The translations under genes were made by a program, and so were the position numbers. A model generated the notes under the pieces. That model was not told the DNA's origin. It searched no databases and was given only the letters and a program-made list of their open reading frames with translations. This document shows, one piece after another, positions 1 to 10,561 of a stretch of DNA of 64,000 nt. The DNA lies in NCBI GenBank assembly GCA_032629725.1, contig JAFEVB010000009.1:377001-441000 (forward strand), given 5' to 3'. Each line of letters starts with the position of its first letter. Positions within the stretch are counted from its first letter, which is position 1. Source of the stretch: Gremmenia infestans. Taxonomy: Eukaryota > Ascomycota > Leotiomycetes > Helotiales > Hamatocanthoscyphaceae.

Positions 1-245
1 AGAAAATACAAATGAAGATCAGAAGAGATGAATATGGAGCGAGAAACCAAGTATATTTACAAAATACTGGAGTCAGTTACTACAGCAACACGTTTGCGAT
101 ACCGTAAACGCGGCTGGAAAGCCTCGTCAAAGTAGAGTCGTCGCTGCCAAATAACAAAGCACAACATCCAACATCGAACAACGCTTAACTCCATAAACCA
201 TACAAAACCACCAGAAAGCCCCTCTAACCATCTGCCACTCCCAAA

Positions 246-1170
246 ATGCCACCATCAAAGCCCGAACAAGCCAACCCCACAGAAGAAATACCCAGCACCA
301 CACCTACAGCCTCGTCTTCATCCTCAGCCTCGCGCCCAAACGCCTGTACGTCCCCTTCTCCCGCCCTACCTTCCCCCAAACTATCCATACATACTAACCC
401 CTCCCACAGTCACAACCCTCATGTCCCGCAAACGCCCCTCCACCACCTCACCCACCACGCAATCGCAACCCCCCAAACGCACCCCTCCCTCCCGCGACGG
501 TCTCCTCCCCTACATCACCCACCCCTCCTCCTACCCCTCCACGCGCGTCATCTACCACAATCCCTCCTTCGTCGCCATCCACGACCTATACCCGAAATCC
601 AGCGTCCACACACTACTCCTCCCACGCTCAGAAACACACATGCTTATGCACCCCTGCGACGCGTTTGACGATGCGGAGTTCCTCGCGGGTGTGAAGGCTG
701 AGGCTGCAAAGCTGAAGGTGCTGGTTGCGAGGGAGTTGAGGAGGGTGTATGGGCCTGGGTCGAAGGCGGATGAGGAGAGGGAGAGGGTTTTGAATGGGGA
801 TGTTGAAGCGGACGGGGATGTGGATGTGGATGTAGATGTGGATGCAGACTTACCACAAGGACGGGATTGGGAAAAGGAGGTCATGGTGGGTGTTCATGCT
901 GGACCTAGTATGAATCATTTACACGTACATGTCCTGAGCGTTGATCGGTATTCGGAGTGCTTGAAACATCGGAAGCATTATAACAGCTTTGCGACGGAGT
1001 TCTTTGTGCCGTTGGAGGAGTTCCCGCTGGGCAGGGAAGCGGTAAGGAGAAGGTCGAATACGATTAGTGGGGATATGAAGTGTTGGAGGTGTGGGGAGAA
1101 TTTCGGGAACAGGTTCAAGGAGCTAAAGGCGCATTTGAAGGCGGAATTTGAGGCGTGGAAGAGGGAATGA
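246..1170 (+). CDS. HNT3: Aprataxin-like HIT-domain DNA repair hydrolase
   Basis: Two exons, 246-345 and 410-1170, join in frame to 286 residues. The intron has GTACGT, a CTAAC branch site and CACAG. The HIT catalytic motif HLHVHVLS follows GPSMN, as in aprataxins. A C-terminal zinc-binding segment begins CWRCGENF and ends with a His in LKAHLKAEF. In the family, aprataxin removes AMP from abortive DNA ligation intermediates in the nucleus; that role is inferred from the motifs. The N-terminus is Ser/Pro-rich and probably disordered. An acidic Asp/Val repeat (VDVDVDVDAD, from GATGTG-type codons near 815-845) interrupts the HIT domain and is probably a variable loop. The second-exon Met at 421 is a poorer start because it loses the first exon. 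Confidence 0.88.
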
Positions 1171-1934
1171 GGAGAGGGAATTGAGCAAGGACAATGGAGG
1201 TTGTCCTGTCATTAATATCAAAAAGGCAGGCAGATGCATCAAAGGCTAGAAGGTAGTTGGAGGGGGGTATAAGGCAAAACCCCTCTTAATCCTTAAGCCA
1301 ACTGGATATCTCTGGCTCTATGCTGCTGATGTGCACGTTGAATGAATAATAATAGTAGAAGAGATGATATACTATTTCGGTATTAGATCGCAGGATCTAT
1401 ACTAGGGGGTTTAGTCTATCTGGACTGTTTGCGCGGACAAACACTAGATATAGTTGGTAAATAGACCTAGCAATCTTTATATACCGCAAGATCCTTCAAG
1501 GCAAAGTATCTAAACAGACCAGTTCTCGTCCGAAGCCAAAGGTTTCCAAATCAACAACCCTGGCATATGAAGTGGAAGAAGTGGTCCAGGAGCCAAGCAA
1601 GTCTATGTCACCACCGCCACGAACGCCGCGAGCTGGAAAGCCAAGCTCGATTGGGACGAAGAGAAAGCGAGCACGTTTATCTGATCCGAAGATGAATACA
1701 ATTGCCGCTTCTGCTCATGGGTGTTCTCTGACGGTCGCGACTCTGTGAACGAAAATATAGAGACACATACTTTCACAGAAGGCCCTCGGGTCTGGGAAAA
1801 ACCAAGGACCTGCCATGATTGTGGGAAAGAGGAGCGAAGATTGAGGCGAAAGTAGTTCGTGAGGGTGACTACCGTTGAAGAAAGCGACCTCACACAAGAC
1901 AACGAATTTATTGATGGCAATGTTCCAAATTCCA
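1171..1934. other. Intergenic, with a possible coding remnant at 1470-1748
   Basis: No intact gene is seen. On the plus strand about 1470-1748 stays open for roughly 90 codons and encodes a very basic, proline-rich stretch (for example TPRAGKPSSIGTKRKRARLS). It has no obvious start and ends at a TGA. It could be a relic of a nuclear protein gene or chance. The rest is the 3' flank of the two neighbouring genes. Confidence 0.3.
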
Positions 1935-3437
1935 TTAAGTGGCGTGTTCAGCAAAATACTTTGCGGCTTGGTCCCCCGCTTTCCTTCCAAAAACCACGCA
2001 TTCCAATAGCGACGAGCCACCGAGACGATTATCTCCGTGAATCCCACCAGTCACCTCTCCAGCAGCCCAAAGGCCCTTGATGGGATTGCCTGCCTTATCC
2101 AACACCTCACTTTGAGGACTAATCACTACACCACCCATCGTGAAATGCACAGCCGGTGTCACCCTGCCTACGTACACAACCGAATCTGGAGAGACATCAC
2201 GCAGCTTCCAGTGTCCGAAAGTATCTCTACCTAGCGGATCCACACTGGCTCCAGCAACAATATCCGCATACGCCTGGATTCCTGCAATAGCACCGTCGCC
2301 AAGGTCCGCAACCGTTGTCTTACGCATCAATCCCTTCCAAAGATAGAAACCGACATGTGAAGCTGTACGTTCATATACACCTTCGTCAAGCACAAGCAGG
2401 ACATCCCATTGCCTCGGTAGGTTATCTGTCGCCGGGACGCTAGTGACAGCAGCCGTAACAACTTTCCTCGTCAACATCTCATTGACAAATCTCTTCCCAT
2501 CCCGCAACATCAATCCACCTTCGCCCCGCAGCATCTCAGCAGCAAGGAACTTCGCTGGACTCAATACATTCTTCGGGTCCACAAAACTGGTGGGGTGAAC
2601 TTGTACTAAGTCCATGTCGAGAAGCTGTGCTCCAACATGGGTGAGTAGGCCCTGAGATCCGGGACGTGGATCGTTGGTTGATGGGAAGCCGGCGAGGTCG
2701 GGCCGGTACGTACTTAACATGCCCTCTGCATCGCCACCAAACCCACCACTAGCGAAGACAACTGGACCATTTAGGACCTTGGTCTCCTCCCCACAGGTAT
2801 ACTTCACGCCCGTAACTTCATCTCCAGTCTTCAGCACATCAGTCACGACACACGAAGTCTCAAGATGGAACAGCGGATTCTCTTTGAGGTTCTTCAAAAG
2901 CGTCGTTACGATCGAAGCACCAGGAGGCGTTTGTCCCGCGCCCCGATGCGTGCGCGGGAAACTGTGACCGCCTAATTGTGCAACGACAGTAAGATCAACG
3001 CCCTTCTCATCAACCAGCCACGAAACCCCATCACTTGACGAATTCGTCAGTGTTGAGATCAAGCTTTCTCTCTGCTTCGTAGCCGTGGACAGTGCCGCGC
3101 CCGCAGACTTCACCGTATCCTCGTAGAAACTGGTATCTGAGAGCGGAGGACCAGGCTGGTATTTGGTAGGTGCGCCGTTGATGCCGGATGAGGCTTTCAT
3201 GGAGTTTCCGCCCGGCTTGGCAAATCGCTCGAGGAGATAGACTGGGGTTTTGTGGGCTATGAGTTGTGAGGCTGCTGAGAGCCCAGCGAGACCCGAACCT
3301 ACGACGATAGCATGCTTGGTGGTGGATGTTGGGATTGGTACTTTGGACATAGTGGACATGAAATGTTTGCAGAGCATAGACGTAATAGCGAGAAGGATGG
3401 AGAATGATAGGATTTTAAAAAGACGGATTTGGTTCAT
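1935..3437 (-). CDS. OSM1: FAD-dependent fumarate reductase, Osm1 type
   Basis: Single exon, 500 residues from an ATG at 3437. A hydrophobic N-terminal segment (about residues 7-25) could be a signal anchor. It is followed by the FAD-binding GSGLAGLSAASQL motif and LLERFAKPGGNS. Later motifs typical of the flavocytochrome c/fumarate reductase family include RTHRGAGQTPPGA, HPTSFVDPKN, a conserved MLRGEGGLML region, HFTMGGVVI and a C-terminal GEVTGGIHGDNRLGGSS. The family reduces fumarate to succinate, helping to reoxidise FADH2 or NADH when oxygen is short and supporting oxidative protein folding. Length and motif order are complete and there are no introns. Confidence 0.92.
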   Translation of the reverse strand: MNQIRLFKILSFSILLAITSMLCKHFMSTMSKVPIPTSTTKHAIVVGSGLAGLSAASQLIAHKTPVYLLERFAKPGGNSMKASSGINGAPTKYQPGPPLSDTSFYEDTVKSAGAALSTATKQRESLISTLTNSSSDGVSWLVDEKGVDLTVVAQLGGHSFPRTHRGAGQTPPGASIVTTLLKNLKENPLFHLETSCVVTDVLKTGDEVTGVKYTCGEETKVLNGPVVFASGGFGGDAEGMLSTYRPDLAGFPSTNDPRPGSQGLLTHVGAQLLDMDLVQVHPTSFVDPKNVLSPAKFLAAEMLRGEGGLMLRDGKRFVNEMLTRKVVTAAVTSVPATDNLPRQWDVLLVLDEGVYERTASHVGFYLWKGLMRKTTVADLGDGAIAGIQAYADIVAGASVDPLGRDTFGHWKLRDVSPDSVVYVGRVTPAVHFTMGGVVISPQSEVLDKAGNPIKGLWAAGEVTGGIHGDNRLGGSSLLECVVFGRKAGDQAAKYFAEHAT

Positions 3438-3890
3438 GTTTCTCGAGGTTGCGGGGGGGGGGATTGTCCTTTATGTCCTGTTATCCTTCCCACTTGGGTT
3501 TGAATGCTCTCCAGATATACATAACTTTTGCTGCTTATTTAGCATAGTCGTTCGAGGAATGGGCAGATTAATCAGGTGATAAATAGATCTGACTTTCGGG
3601 GGTCTAGGAAAGGGCTGTGATAGGAATTTCTGACAGAGAATGTGTATGACTATAGTAAGAAGTATACCTGACTATGCGGACCGTAAATGATTTTAGAAAT
3701 GAGACGCAGAGTGATATTATAAGAGACACGGTATGGGATTTGAGGTTGATGTTGACGTTAGGTCCGAGCCGAGCCGAGGTCCCGCAGTGCTGACTAAGCA
3801 CAGAACGTTGGCTCAGACACTAATCACATGGCTGCGGAGGCTTTCTGAATTGTATCCTAAGTTATGTATTTGTTTAAAGAAGATCTTGTC
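3438..3890. other. Intergenic between OSM1 and 5S rRNA
   Basis: Upstream flank of the fumarate reductase gene. It contains a run of guanines at about 3452-3462. No other feature is recognised. Confidence 0.5.
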
Positions 3891-4010
3891 ACATACGACC
3901 ATAGACTAAGGAACACTGGGCATCCCGTCCGCTCTGCCATACATAAGCCTTAGATCGGCAGATTAGTAGTTGGGTGGGTGACCACCAGCGAATACCTGCT
4001 GTTGTATGTT
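3891..4010 (+). rRNA. 5S ribosomal RNA gene
   Basis: The 120-nt stretch opens with ACATACGACCATAG and closes with GTTGTATGTT, the usual ends of fungal 5S rRNA. They pair to form helix I. Conserved internal blocks are present: GGGCATCCCGTCCGCTC, and TTAGTAGTTGGGTGGGTGAC followed by CACCAGCGAAT. The variable arm ACTAAGG pairs with CCTTAG further on, so the helix II stem is retained although its sequence differs from common forms. Single dispersed 5S genes are normal in filamentous ascomycetes. T-runs follow directly. Confidence 0.9.
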
Positions 4011-4020
4011 TTTGTTTTTT
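4009..4020 (+). terminator. RNA polymerase III terminator of the 5S gene
   Basis: Two runs of T (4009-4013 and 4015-4020), with a third at 4025-4030, lie directly after the 5S rRNA 3' end, as expected for Pol III termination. Confidence 0.8.
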
Positions 4021-4387
4021 GCTCTTTTTTGCTTCTATGCCCGAGAGCTTCACTCAACTGCCGTACCGTGATTAGCTTCAACATCATATAGACTTCAATC
4101 TACCATTCTCTCTATAAACAACATCTTATGACCTGTACGGTCTTTTTTGCGGATGGAGTGGATAGGATGCGGCTCAAGTATACTGCTAAACGTGGGGAAT
4201 GGGTGAAGTGAACAATTGTCCCTAGCGGTCTATGGAGCAGCATCTTGTGAATTCGCAGAGAGCAATGCTAGAAGGTATTCTACTTCTTACTTTATATCCT
4301 CAAAGTCCCGGGTGGCGCTAATCAACAAGCAGGGTATCTATGCTCAGAAATCGACAGCCTGCAAAACAATCCCAACCTCACCGTATC
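4021..4387. other. Intergenic, nothing recognised
   Basis: No gene or RNA signal is seen between the 5S terminator and the zinc-finger fragment. Confidence 0.4.
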
Positions 4388-5206
4388 CTACTCCGAACCA
4401 TTTTCCTTCTCCAGCAGAGAATCACTACGTTGCAGCCCATAAATGAACGAGCTGTTGCTCGCAGGCAGTTGAGCCTCCTCACTTGACACGTCGTGCACTT
4501 CTGCGTTTTCGCCCATCAGGTCGCCATTGCTATCACATGGCTGGAGACTAGCGGCGTTCCTTATGGCTACTTGGCTGATCCCTCTAGCTCCTGGACCAGT
4601 TCCCTTCTCGGACGGCACATGGACTTTTTTCCTGCGTTTCTTAGAGCATTCAAATTGTCCTGTAGTGATGTTCCGTTTACCGACTCTGCGCTTTCGAATC
4701 TCCACGGTACAATTTGAATCGGTTTTGTTCATGTGTTGAGAAAGCCCCTGTGGGTTTTTGAATATGCGCGAGCAGTGTTTACAAATATTCGTTTGGGGGT
4801 CACTCCTATGCTCTATATCCCGCTTTTCCTGAGTTGCTTTTTTAGAGCCTGATGGTGCACGATGCTTCTTAGCCGACTTCGTGCCAGGTGGTATTGAATC
4901 GACCATGTCAGCTGAATCCGAGACTGAATTCGAATCCTCGATTTCTTCAAACTCCATTGAACCGGCTTGCCGGAGGGAATCTCTTCTAGGGTTCTGGACT
5001 CTATGCTCTATCTCAGAAGAGGTCGACGACCCTAAAGTTGCCATAGAGCTATTTGATTCCGTGGGGTCAGAGTGGGTGCTTTGCTCGTCCTGGTCGGGTC
5101 TTCTACCCTCTTGTGTACCCAAGTGCTCGATTTCATGGTTCCTGAGCGATTTTTGGTCCGGAAGCCATTCTTTGCACTCTGGGCATTGCGAGCAAGAGTC
5201 TGGTGA
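4388..5206 (-). CDS. C2H2-type zinc-finger protein, 5' end missing
   Basis: The open frame from 5206 to the stop at 4388 encodes about 272 residues with no initiating Met near its start. It opens with a good C2H2 finger (CPECKEWLPDQKSLRNHEIEH). A second C2HC-like finger lies in the middle (CKHCSRIFKNPQGLSQHM, then a Cys), followed by a strongly basic tract (KRRVGKRN, KKRRKK) that could be a nuclear localisation signal. Much of the rest is acidic and Ser-rich. Immediately upstream is a TAA overlapped by a possible splice acceptor (CTAACAG), so either an upstream exon lies antisense to the next gene or the 5' end was lost. Function unknown; nucleic-acid binding is inferred only from the fingers. 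Confidence 0.5.
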   Translation of the reverse strand, partial: SPDSCSQCPECKEWLPDQKSLRNHEIEHLGTQEGRRPDQDEQSTHSDPTESNSSMATLGSSTSSEIEHRVQNPRRDSLRQAGSMEFEEIEDSNSVSDSADMVDSIPPGTKSAKKHRAPSGSKKATQEKRDIEHRSDPQTNICKHCSRIFKNPQGLSQHMNKTDSNCTVEIRKRRVGKRNITTGQFECSKKRRKKVHVPSEKGTGPGARGISQVAIRNAASLQPCDSNGDLMGENAEVHDVSSEEAQLPASNSSFIYGLQRSDSLLEKENGSE

Positions 5207-5213
5207 CTGTTAG

Positions 5214-5694
5214 TCGCTATTGCGCAAGAACACCTTCGAGCCGTGCAGATCGGTCCATGCCTTTAAGGTCAATGCCAGAAGCTTTTTGTGTGAGGAGGTT
5301 GTATATGTTTCGGACTCTGCTACCGAGTCGCATTACACCGTTGGTCATCCCAAGAACAGATGTGAGGCCCCCATTTCTTCTCAATTTTCCTAAGCGTCGT
5401 GTTTGTCTCTGATTTGCTTTCTAACAACGGATCTTTCTAGATGCTCAAGTGTCTGGAAAAATAATTATTGACATGACACATCTTAAGACCGAAAAAGGCC
5501 TGCGACCTACATATCCGGAGGCCGATGAGGACGGTGTTGTCCGTGGAATGCCTCACTATAGAGTCGAGTTTGATTTGTTCCCTATTGCGGAAGACAGAAA
5601 CTTGAGATACGAAGCAAGGGACATCGACACGGGTGCTGTTCTTAAAACGGGTCAAATTTGTATTGCGGCAGCTTTCAAGCCCGGTACACATTGA
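5214..5694 (+). pseudogene. C-terminal fragment of an Hsp70-like ATPase-family protein
   Basis: Two exons, 5214-5361 and 5441-5694, join in frame across a GTGAGG...CTAAC...TCTAG intron (reading HPKNRY-AQVSGKIIID). The encoded 133 residues include VYVSDSATESHYTVGHPKN and a C-terminal block with VEFDLFPIAEDRNLRYEARD, then a GQICIAAAFKPGT ending. From memory this block resembles the C-termini of fungal Hsp70-like (actin-like ATPase domain) proteins; I could not search it. The ATPase domain is absent. The frame begins just after a TAG at 5211, seven bases from the start of the antisense zinc-finger frame, so it looks like a 5'-truncated relic. Confidence 0.42.
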
Positions 5695-6382
5695 AGGAAG
5701 TTCTTCCGTAGCTGGGTAGTTGCTCTACTTAGCTTTATAGAAACACACCAATGACTTTTGCTGGACTTTGCGTTCTGTCTACCTTGAATTGCCTTTCCAT
5801 GCTCCTTATCCCATGAGACTACTGTGGTGGGGACCAAATGGGATGTCACGTGAAGTGGGGTATGCAGCTAGTACTGCACCGTACCTTATAAAATCGGGCA
5901 CTTCACTGAATTTGGATCATCATCTATTCTACAACACACTCTTTTATACAATTTATTTTAATATATACATTTATACAATGATGAAACTATAAGTCAGATC
6001 CTAGCCTAGAGTCCGCGGTTGTGTTGTCTCTCCACACTACATCATGTTCCGATTGTGATTCCGCTGACACATCTCACTAATGTTGCCGTTGAATTTATCG
6101 TGCGTAGGTCTAAGAGTGGTCATCTCTTCAACATTCTGATTTCCTTGATGGTGTTGAGATGGACTTTCCAGTTGATCGATGATTGTAGTGGGAATTTCAT
6201 TAGCAATATTGGAATTCTTGTTCCTAGTCAAAACATCCGGAATATTTTAGCATCTTTCTGGAAGCAGCGAACTCAAAAGAGGCTGTAGCCAGAGCTATTA
6301 CCCCTGAAGTACTCCCCAATACTACCATTTTATAGCAGTAAACCGCCAAGCGATTTGGGAAGAATATCCCTAAAGCCTAGAG
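5695..6382. other. Intergenic, nothing recognised
   Basis: AT-rich in 5930-5990. Short open frames here show no recognisable motif. Confidence 0.4.
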
Positions 6383-6778
6383 GTGGCGAAGGAGGCTGGG
6401 GCCGCGTATCACGCCCTACCACAGATGAGCATGGCTCACCAAATGCACGACACCGAGCACAACTCTTCCCAACTTTCTTCGCTCGCTTTTTTGCCTCGGA
6501 AAAAAGACCCCGTCACTCATCGCCCGCGCGCCGACAGCGATCACAGCCTTTACATCCAGCAAACTCCTCTCCCAAGTCCATCTCCATCTTCACCGCAGCT
6601 ATTCTCCAGTTCGAATCTCTCCCAATCCCCGCCAGAAATTACTCCCCCTTGTTCCACCATCCTGCCCTCCTCGCCACGTAGCTTCGAGCGTCGCCCGCCA
6701 AAGGATGTCTCGTCGCAGATACCCCCACAACCATCTCTTTCATCTTCGGTTTTATTCTCTTCGTCGTCATATAGATGA
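6383..6778 (+). CDS. Doubtful Ser/Pro-rich ORF
   Basis: An open frame of 131 codons (from a possible ATG at 6383) encodes a low-complexity Ser/Pro-rich protein with no recognised domain. It could be an exon of an unrecognised gene or chance opening in C-rich DNA. No supporting splice structure was found. Confidence 0.2.
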   Translation: MAKEAGAAYHALPQMSMAHQMHDTEHNSSQLSSLAFLPRKKDPVTHRPRADSDHSLYIQQTPLPSPSPSSPQLFSSSNLSQSPPEITPPCSTILPSSPRSFERRPPKDVSSQIPPQPSLSSSVLFSSSSYR

Positions 6779-8708
6779 CCGGTGTTTTGAACCTCGAAAT
6801 GATTTATTTTCGGACTTGTGGGCGCCCTAAAAGCCTCTACGTCCTCGGTCTTCACCGAATATTCTGGCTGGTGATATATCTCATGATCGAATTCGGTTGC
6901 CAGGCTGGTTCCTCAGAAGCATCTTCTTCGTCCACCATCCTCTGGCTTTGCAACGAGCCCGAGTGAATCGGCTGGGGGAGTGACGGGCAATAATGCTGTG
7001 GTATCCGCAACTGTGAGATCAACCTGTGCAGTCGGCTCGTTTTACAATCTCTCTACTTGATCCAACTTGATGTCAGGCTTGATAGGATCATGTCTTGACC
7101 CGAACTGTCACAAACCCTGATTGGCCTAAGTTCCTGCAAACATAATTTCAGATGCTTGGTTTGATAGCTTAGCTTGCTGTCAAGTGCTGAGGTAGTGGTA
7201 ATACTCTTCCATTATGCCGTCACTTGTCACGAACGGTCTTCAGACGTCGATTCTCTGAACGAAGGCTCTCAATCAAGCCCTTGTACTCGGCTTCTCTTAG
7301 GACCATTCCACCCACTTTAGAACGCCATTCTGTTGGTATATTGTCCATTTGTACGTCTCGTAAGTCACACGGGGCTTTATTGATGTTCTGCGAATGCTAT
7401 TAAAGTTGTACAATAGTTTTGGCCAAAACTATTTAGTATATGGAGCTTCCTACTTTGAAATCTTTAGAAACACCAAAGCCTTCACCCCTTGCAATTCACT
7501 TCGTGATTGAGAATCTTTTCGATGTGTATGTACGATGAGAAGATTGAATGAAAGGTATAGGCATGATTCTAGAGCTACGTAGTAATAGTCTACGCAGTAT
7601 GGAATCAGCCACGTGACCCACGTGATGAAAGCCAAACCCCACAAAGGTGTGAGAGTCGCGATGTGGAGTTGAGCTGTGGTTACATTGTAAGAAGTGTCGA
7701 AAGACATAACTACCTATATACCCGTGGATGCCTCAGGCCCTTCAAAAGGCCTGCTACTCTACAGGGAAATATTCTAAACCCTGAGTTTCATCGCTTTTAA
7801 TTTCAAATCAGCTGTGTGGTCCGACTCTCAGGGTCATTCCATGTATATTCTCTTTTGATATTATTGCTCAAAGTCGGTTCCTGTATGGGAAATATGACTG
7901 AAAGGGGCATAACCTCTTCGCGCAGATCCAGCATCTGGATCTGTATCGAACCAACAACCAATGCAATCGCCAAGATCCATAACCTACGGACCTACAATTG
8001 TCGTGAAGTTATCACCTTGTGATACTAACAGTTCCTGTATATCAATTATAGATAAAGTTTGAACGTCCAATTGGCTGTCATCTATTGCCCCGCGTTGCCA
8101 GATCGGACGGAAACACAAATGCCTATAAATTCCCGATTGATAGCTATCCAACATTGCCCAGTACCATACAACACAGCGGCCTAAACGCCTTGTGCGCCAT
8201 GAAAACAATAACTGATGTCAAGCAGCATTGATTATCCAAAGTTTAATATATATGCACAATCGAAGTGGAAAGGAGTTCTTAATTAGCACTTGCCCCCTAT
8301 TTCTGAAAAGCCGACAATCTACCCCGATCACTGCATCAGCACCAGCGCAAAAAGTGAAGAATCAAAACCATGATCCTCCGGGATATAATAGAATTAAATA
8401 TACGTCTCATACTAAAACACATTCTTATTTCCTATTAGTTGAGGTTGTCAGAAACTCGCTTATTCAGAAACGCGGCACGGCTAGGCGTTAGAACGGTTAT
8501 ACAAGGGGAGCAAAATGTTTTTTCTTATTTTATAAGCAAGCCAGTTGTGTGAGAAGTCGTAGTCATCAAGAGAAATCCTAATAGCTACGTGAATGAGAGT
8601 CTTTTGCGGGTATGACTTCACGGATACAAGCCGAGATCCTAAATCCAAAAATCTTGAGTTTTCTTTTTCTTTTAGCAAAATACGAGATTGGTCAAATTTG
8701 TAATCTAC
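6779..8708. other. Long intergenic stretch, mostly featureless
   Basis: About 1.9 kb without a supported gene. Short frames on both strands lack motifs. The only feature I single out is the paired CACGTG at 7610-7624. Confidence 0.4.
7610..7624. promoter_or_regulatory. Two CACGTG E-box palindromes nine bases apart
   Basis: CACGTG occurs at 7610-7615 and again at 7619-7624. This is the core site for bHLH factors in fungi. No start codon of a recognised gene lies nearby, so the target is unclear; the P450 at 8709-10561 is the nearest gene and these sites lie beyond its 3' end. Confidence 0.3.
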
Positions 8709-10561
8709 TTAAATAGAGACTTGATTATCCCTTGACGTAACTCGCAACCAGAAATCTTGCTGAAAGAATATACCATGACATCGGCTTTTCCAAGGATTTG
8801 TTGGATTAATAACGGCAATATCATAGTTTCGGAATAACTACCACGAATATATATTAGCACTCAAGTCCAAGCTTGAAAGGGAAATTTCTCTTACCTCTAC
8901 GATCGTCTTATTCAATGTCATATTAGCGATCTTTATACCCAGACAGCTCGTCCCACCGTGACCAAAAACCAACTCATGAACTCTTTCCATCCGATTCAAT
9001 TTTGCAGGATCTTTTTCAAACCACCGGTCTGGTCTAAAAACATCTGCATCATGCCCAAAGACCTCATTCAGCAGAGTGCCCGCCATGTTGATGCCAATAT
9101 TTGTGCCAGCAGGGACGAAATGACCGAGAATGATATCGCCTCCAGCTGGAACGGCGCGTTCTCGCAGAGATGTTATGGGAGGGAAGATCCGTAGGCCCTC
9201 TTTGATGCAGGCCTGGAGAAAGGGCAGGTTTGCCGCTTCCTCATTTGCCATGGGATTGGATATCTTACCCGTGATGGAAGCGGTTGAGATTTCATTCACG
9301 AGACGAGAATAGACTTGGGGGTTGGTGGCGATGTGGAGGATGGTACCACGGAGTGAGGTGGCGGTAGTATCAGATCCAGCGAAACTAGAGGAAACATTTA
9401 TAAGACTAAGACTAAAGATGAAAGCGAAAACTTGTTCTGGAAAACTTACAGAGATATGGTAATCTCAGACTCGGCTTGTTCGCGCGGTATTTTGTTCTTC
9501 AGAAATGATCCGAGGATATCATTCCGAGGAACCGCATCGGGTTCAAAGCGCTCATCCACAACCTTACGTGAGATCTGCCACATCGGGTCCTTGTCAGAAT
9601 TGGAAGAGACAGTGGTTTGTATTGGACTCTAGTACATACCCCTATAATTTTGCCAAGTCCGTCTTGATCCGTGGGTTGAGGCAAGAGTCGATTTTTCAAG
9701 AATGGAACACTGCATATAGCAGAGAGTATACGGTTCAGTTCAACAATTACGGAAAAGTTCTCGATAAAGGGTAAGCGGGATTCTAGAGTCGCTATGAAGC
9801 CGTACACGTCGTCATGTTTCTTGACGAATCCGAAAGGTTCCCCAAAGCATAAGTGCGAGATTACATCCGTGGTGAGGTACTGCATACTTCGGGCCATGTC
9901 AAACTTGACTGTTTTCGAGGCATCTGAAGCTGCGTTGCACCCGATGTATGAGATCCATTCAGCGATCCTTTCATTAATCGTCGACTCAAGCTCGTCAACA
10001 TCGTTTCCGGCATACTTGAATTATGATCAGCTGTGAACACTTTTTGACATGCGTTGACTTACTCCTGCTGCCATTTGTTGACGTAAAACCCGGTGTTTCT
10101 TCTCATCTCTCTCGGTTATCAAGTTCGCCCTGTGTGGATCAATTCTCAAGGAATCATACCACGGTCCTCGTGTGTATAATGAACGTGCAGCTAGCATCTT
10201 ACGGATAGCTTCTGGATCGCTAAGTAAAAGGTGATTAGGACCAATACGGGCGAGAGGTCCTACACGGTATAAGCGGCTGGGAATAAAACGATTCTTGAAG
10301 AGAAAAGTACAAACCATATTGATTGTTAACTGCCACGTATATTTTAGATGAATTCTCAGAAGCCAAAGTTCTTAACATCCAGAGCCTTGTAAAAGGTGCC
10401 CATTTTGGACCTGGTATAGTCCTTAAATAAAGGTACCGTGTAGCCAGCATGCGGCAAAAGATATATAAGAACAAGATAGCAGCAACGAGCGGAACATGTT
10501 GAACTTTAACTAGCTGTTGGACTTTGACTAGCTGAAGATCTAAAAGATGACGGGCAATCAT
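8709..10561 (-). CDS. Cytochrome P450 monooxygenase, pisatin demethylase-like
   Basis: Six exons (10561-10315, 10259-10063, 10014-9640, 9589-9450, 9384-8895, 8837-8709) join in frame to 525 residues. A hydrophobic N-terminal anchor (about VPLVAAILFLYIF) is followed by TIPGPKWAPFTR. The first splice restores NNQYGPLARIGPNHLL, characteristic of this P450 group. The I-helix oxygen-binding motif is FAGSDTTATS, the ExxR motif is KEGLR, and the haem-binding loop is FGHGGTSCLG with its Cys ligand. The last exon gives the usual C-terminal FRNYDIAVINPTNPWK. It should be an ER-bound monooxygenase needing a reductase partner. Substrate unknown. It is divergently arranged with the next P450 across 1.8 kb. 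Confidence 0.88.

Noticed and set aside
6600..6640. GTTCGAATC, as in a tRNA T-loop
   Set aside because: No tRNA arms or A-box could be placed around it.
10235..10317. Very short 34-nt intron in the first P450
   Set aside because: A 55-nt intron with donor GTTTGT and acceptor GTGTAG restores the family motif NNQYGPLARIGPN and is far more likely.
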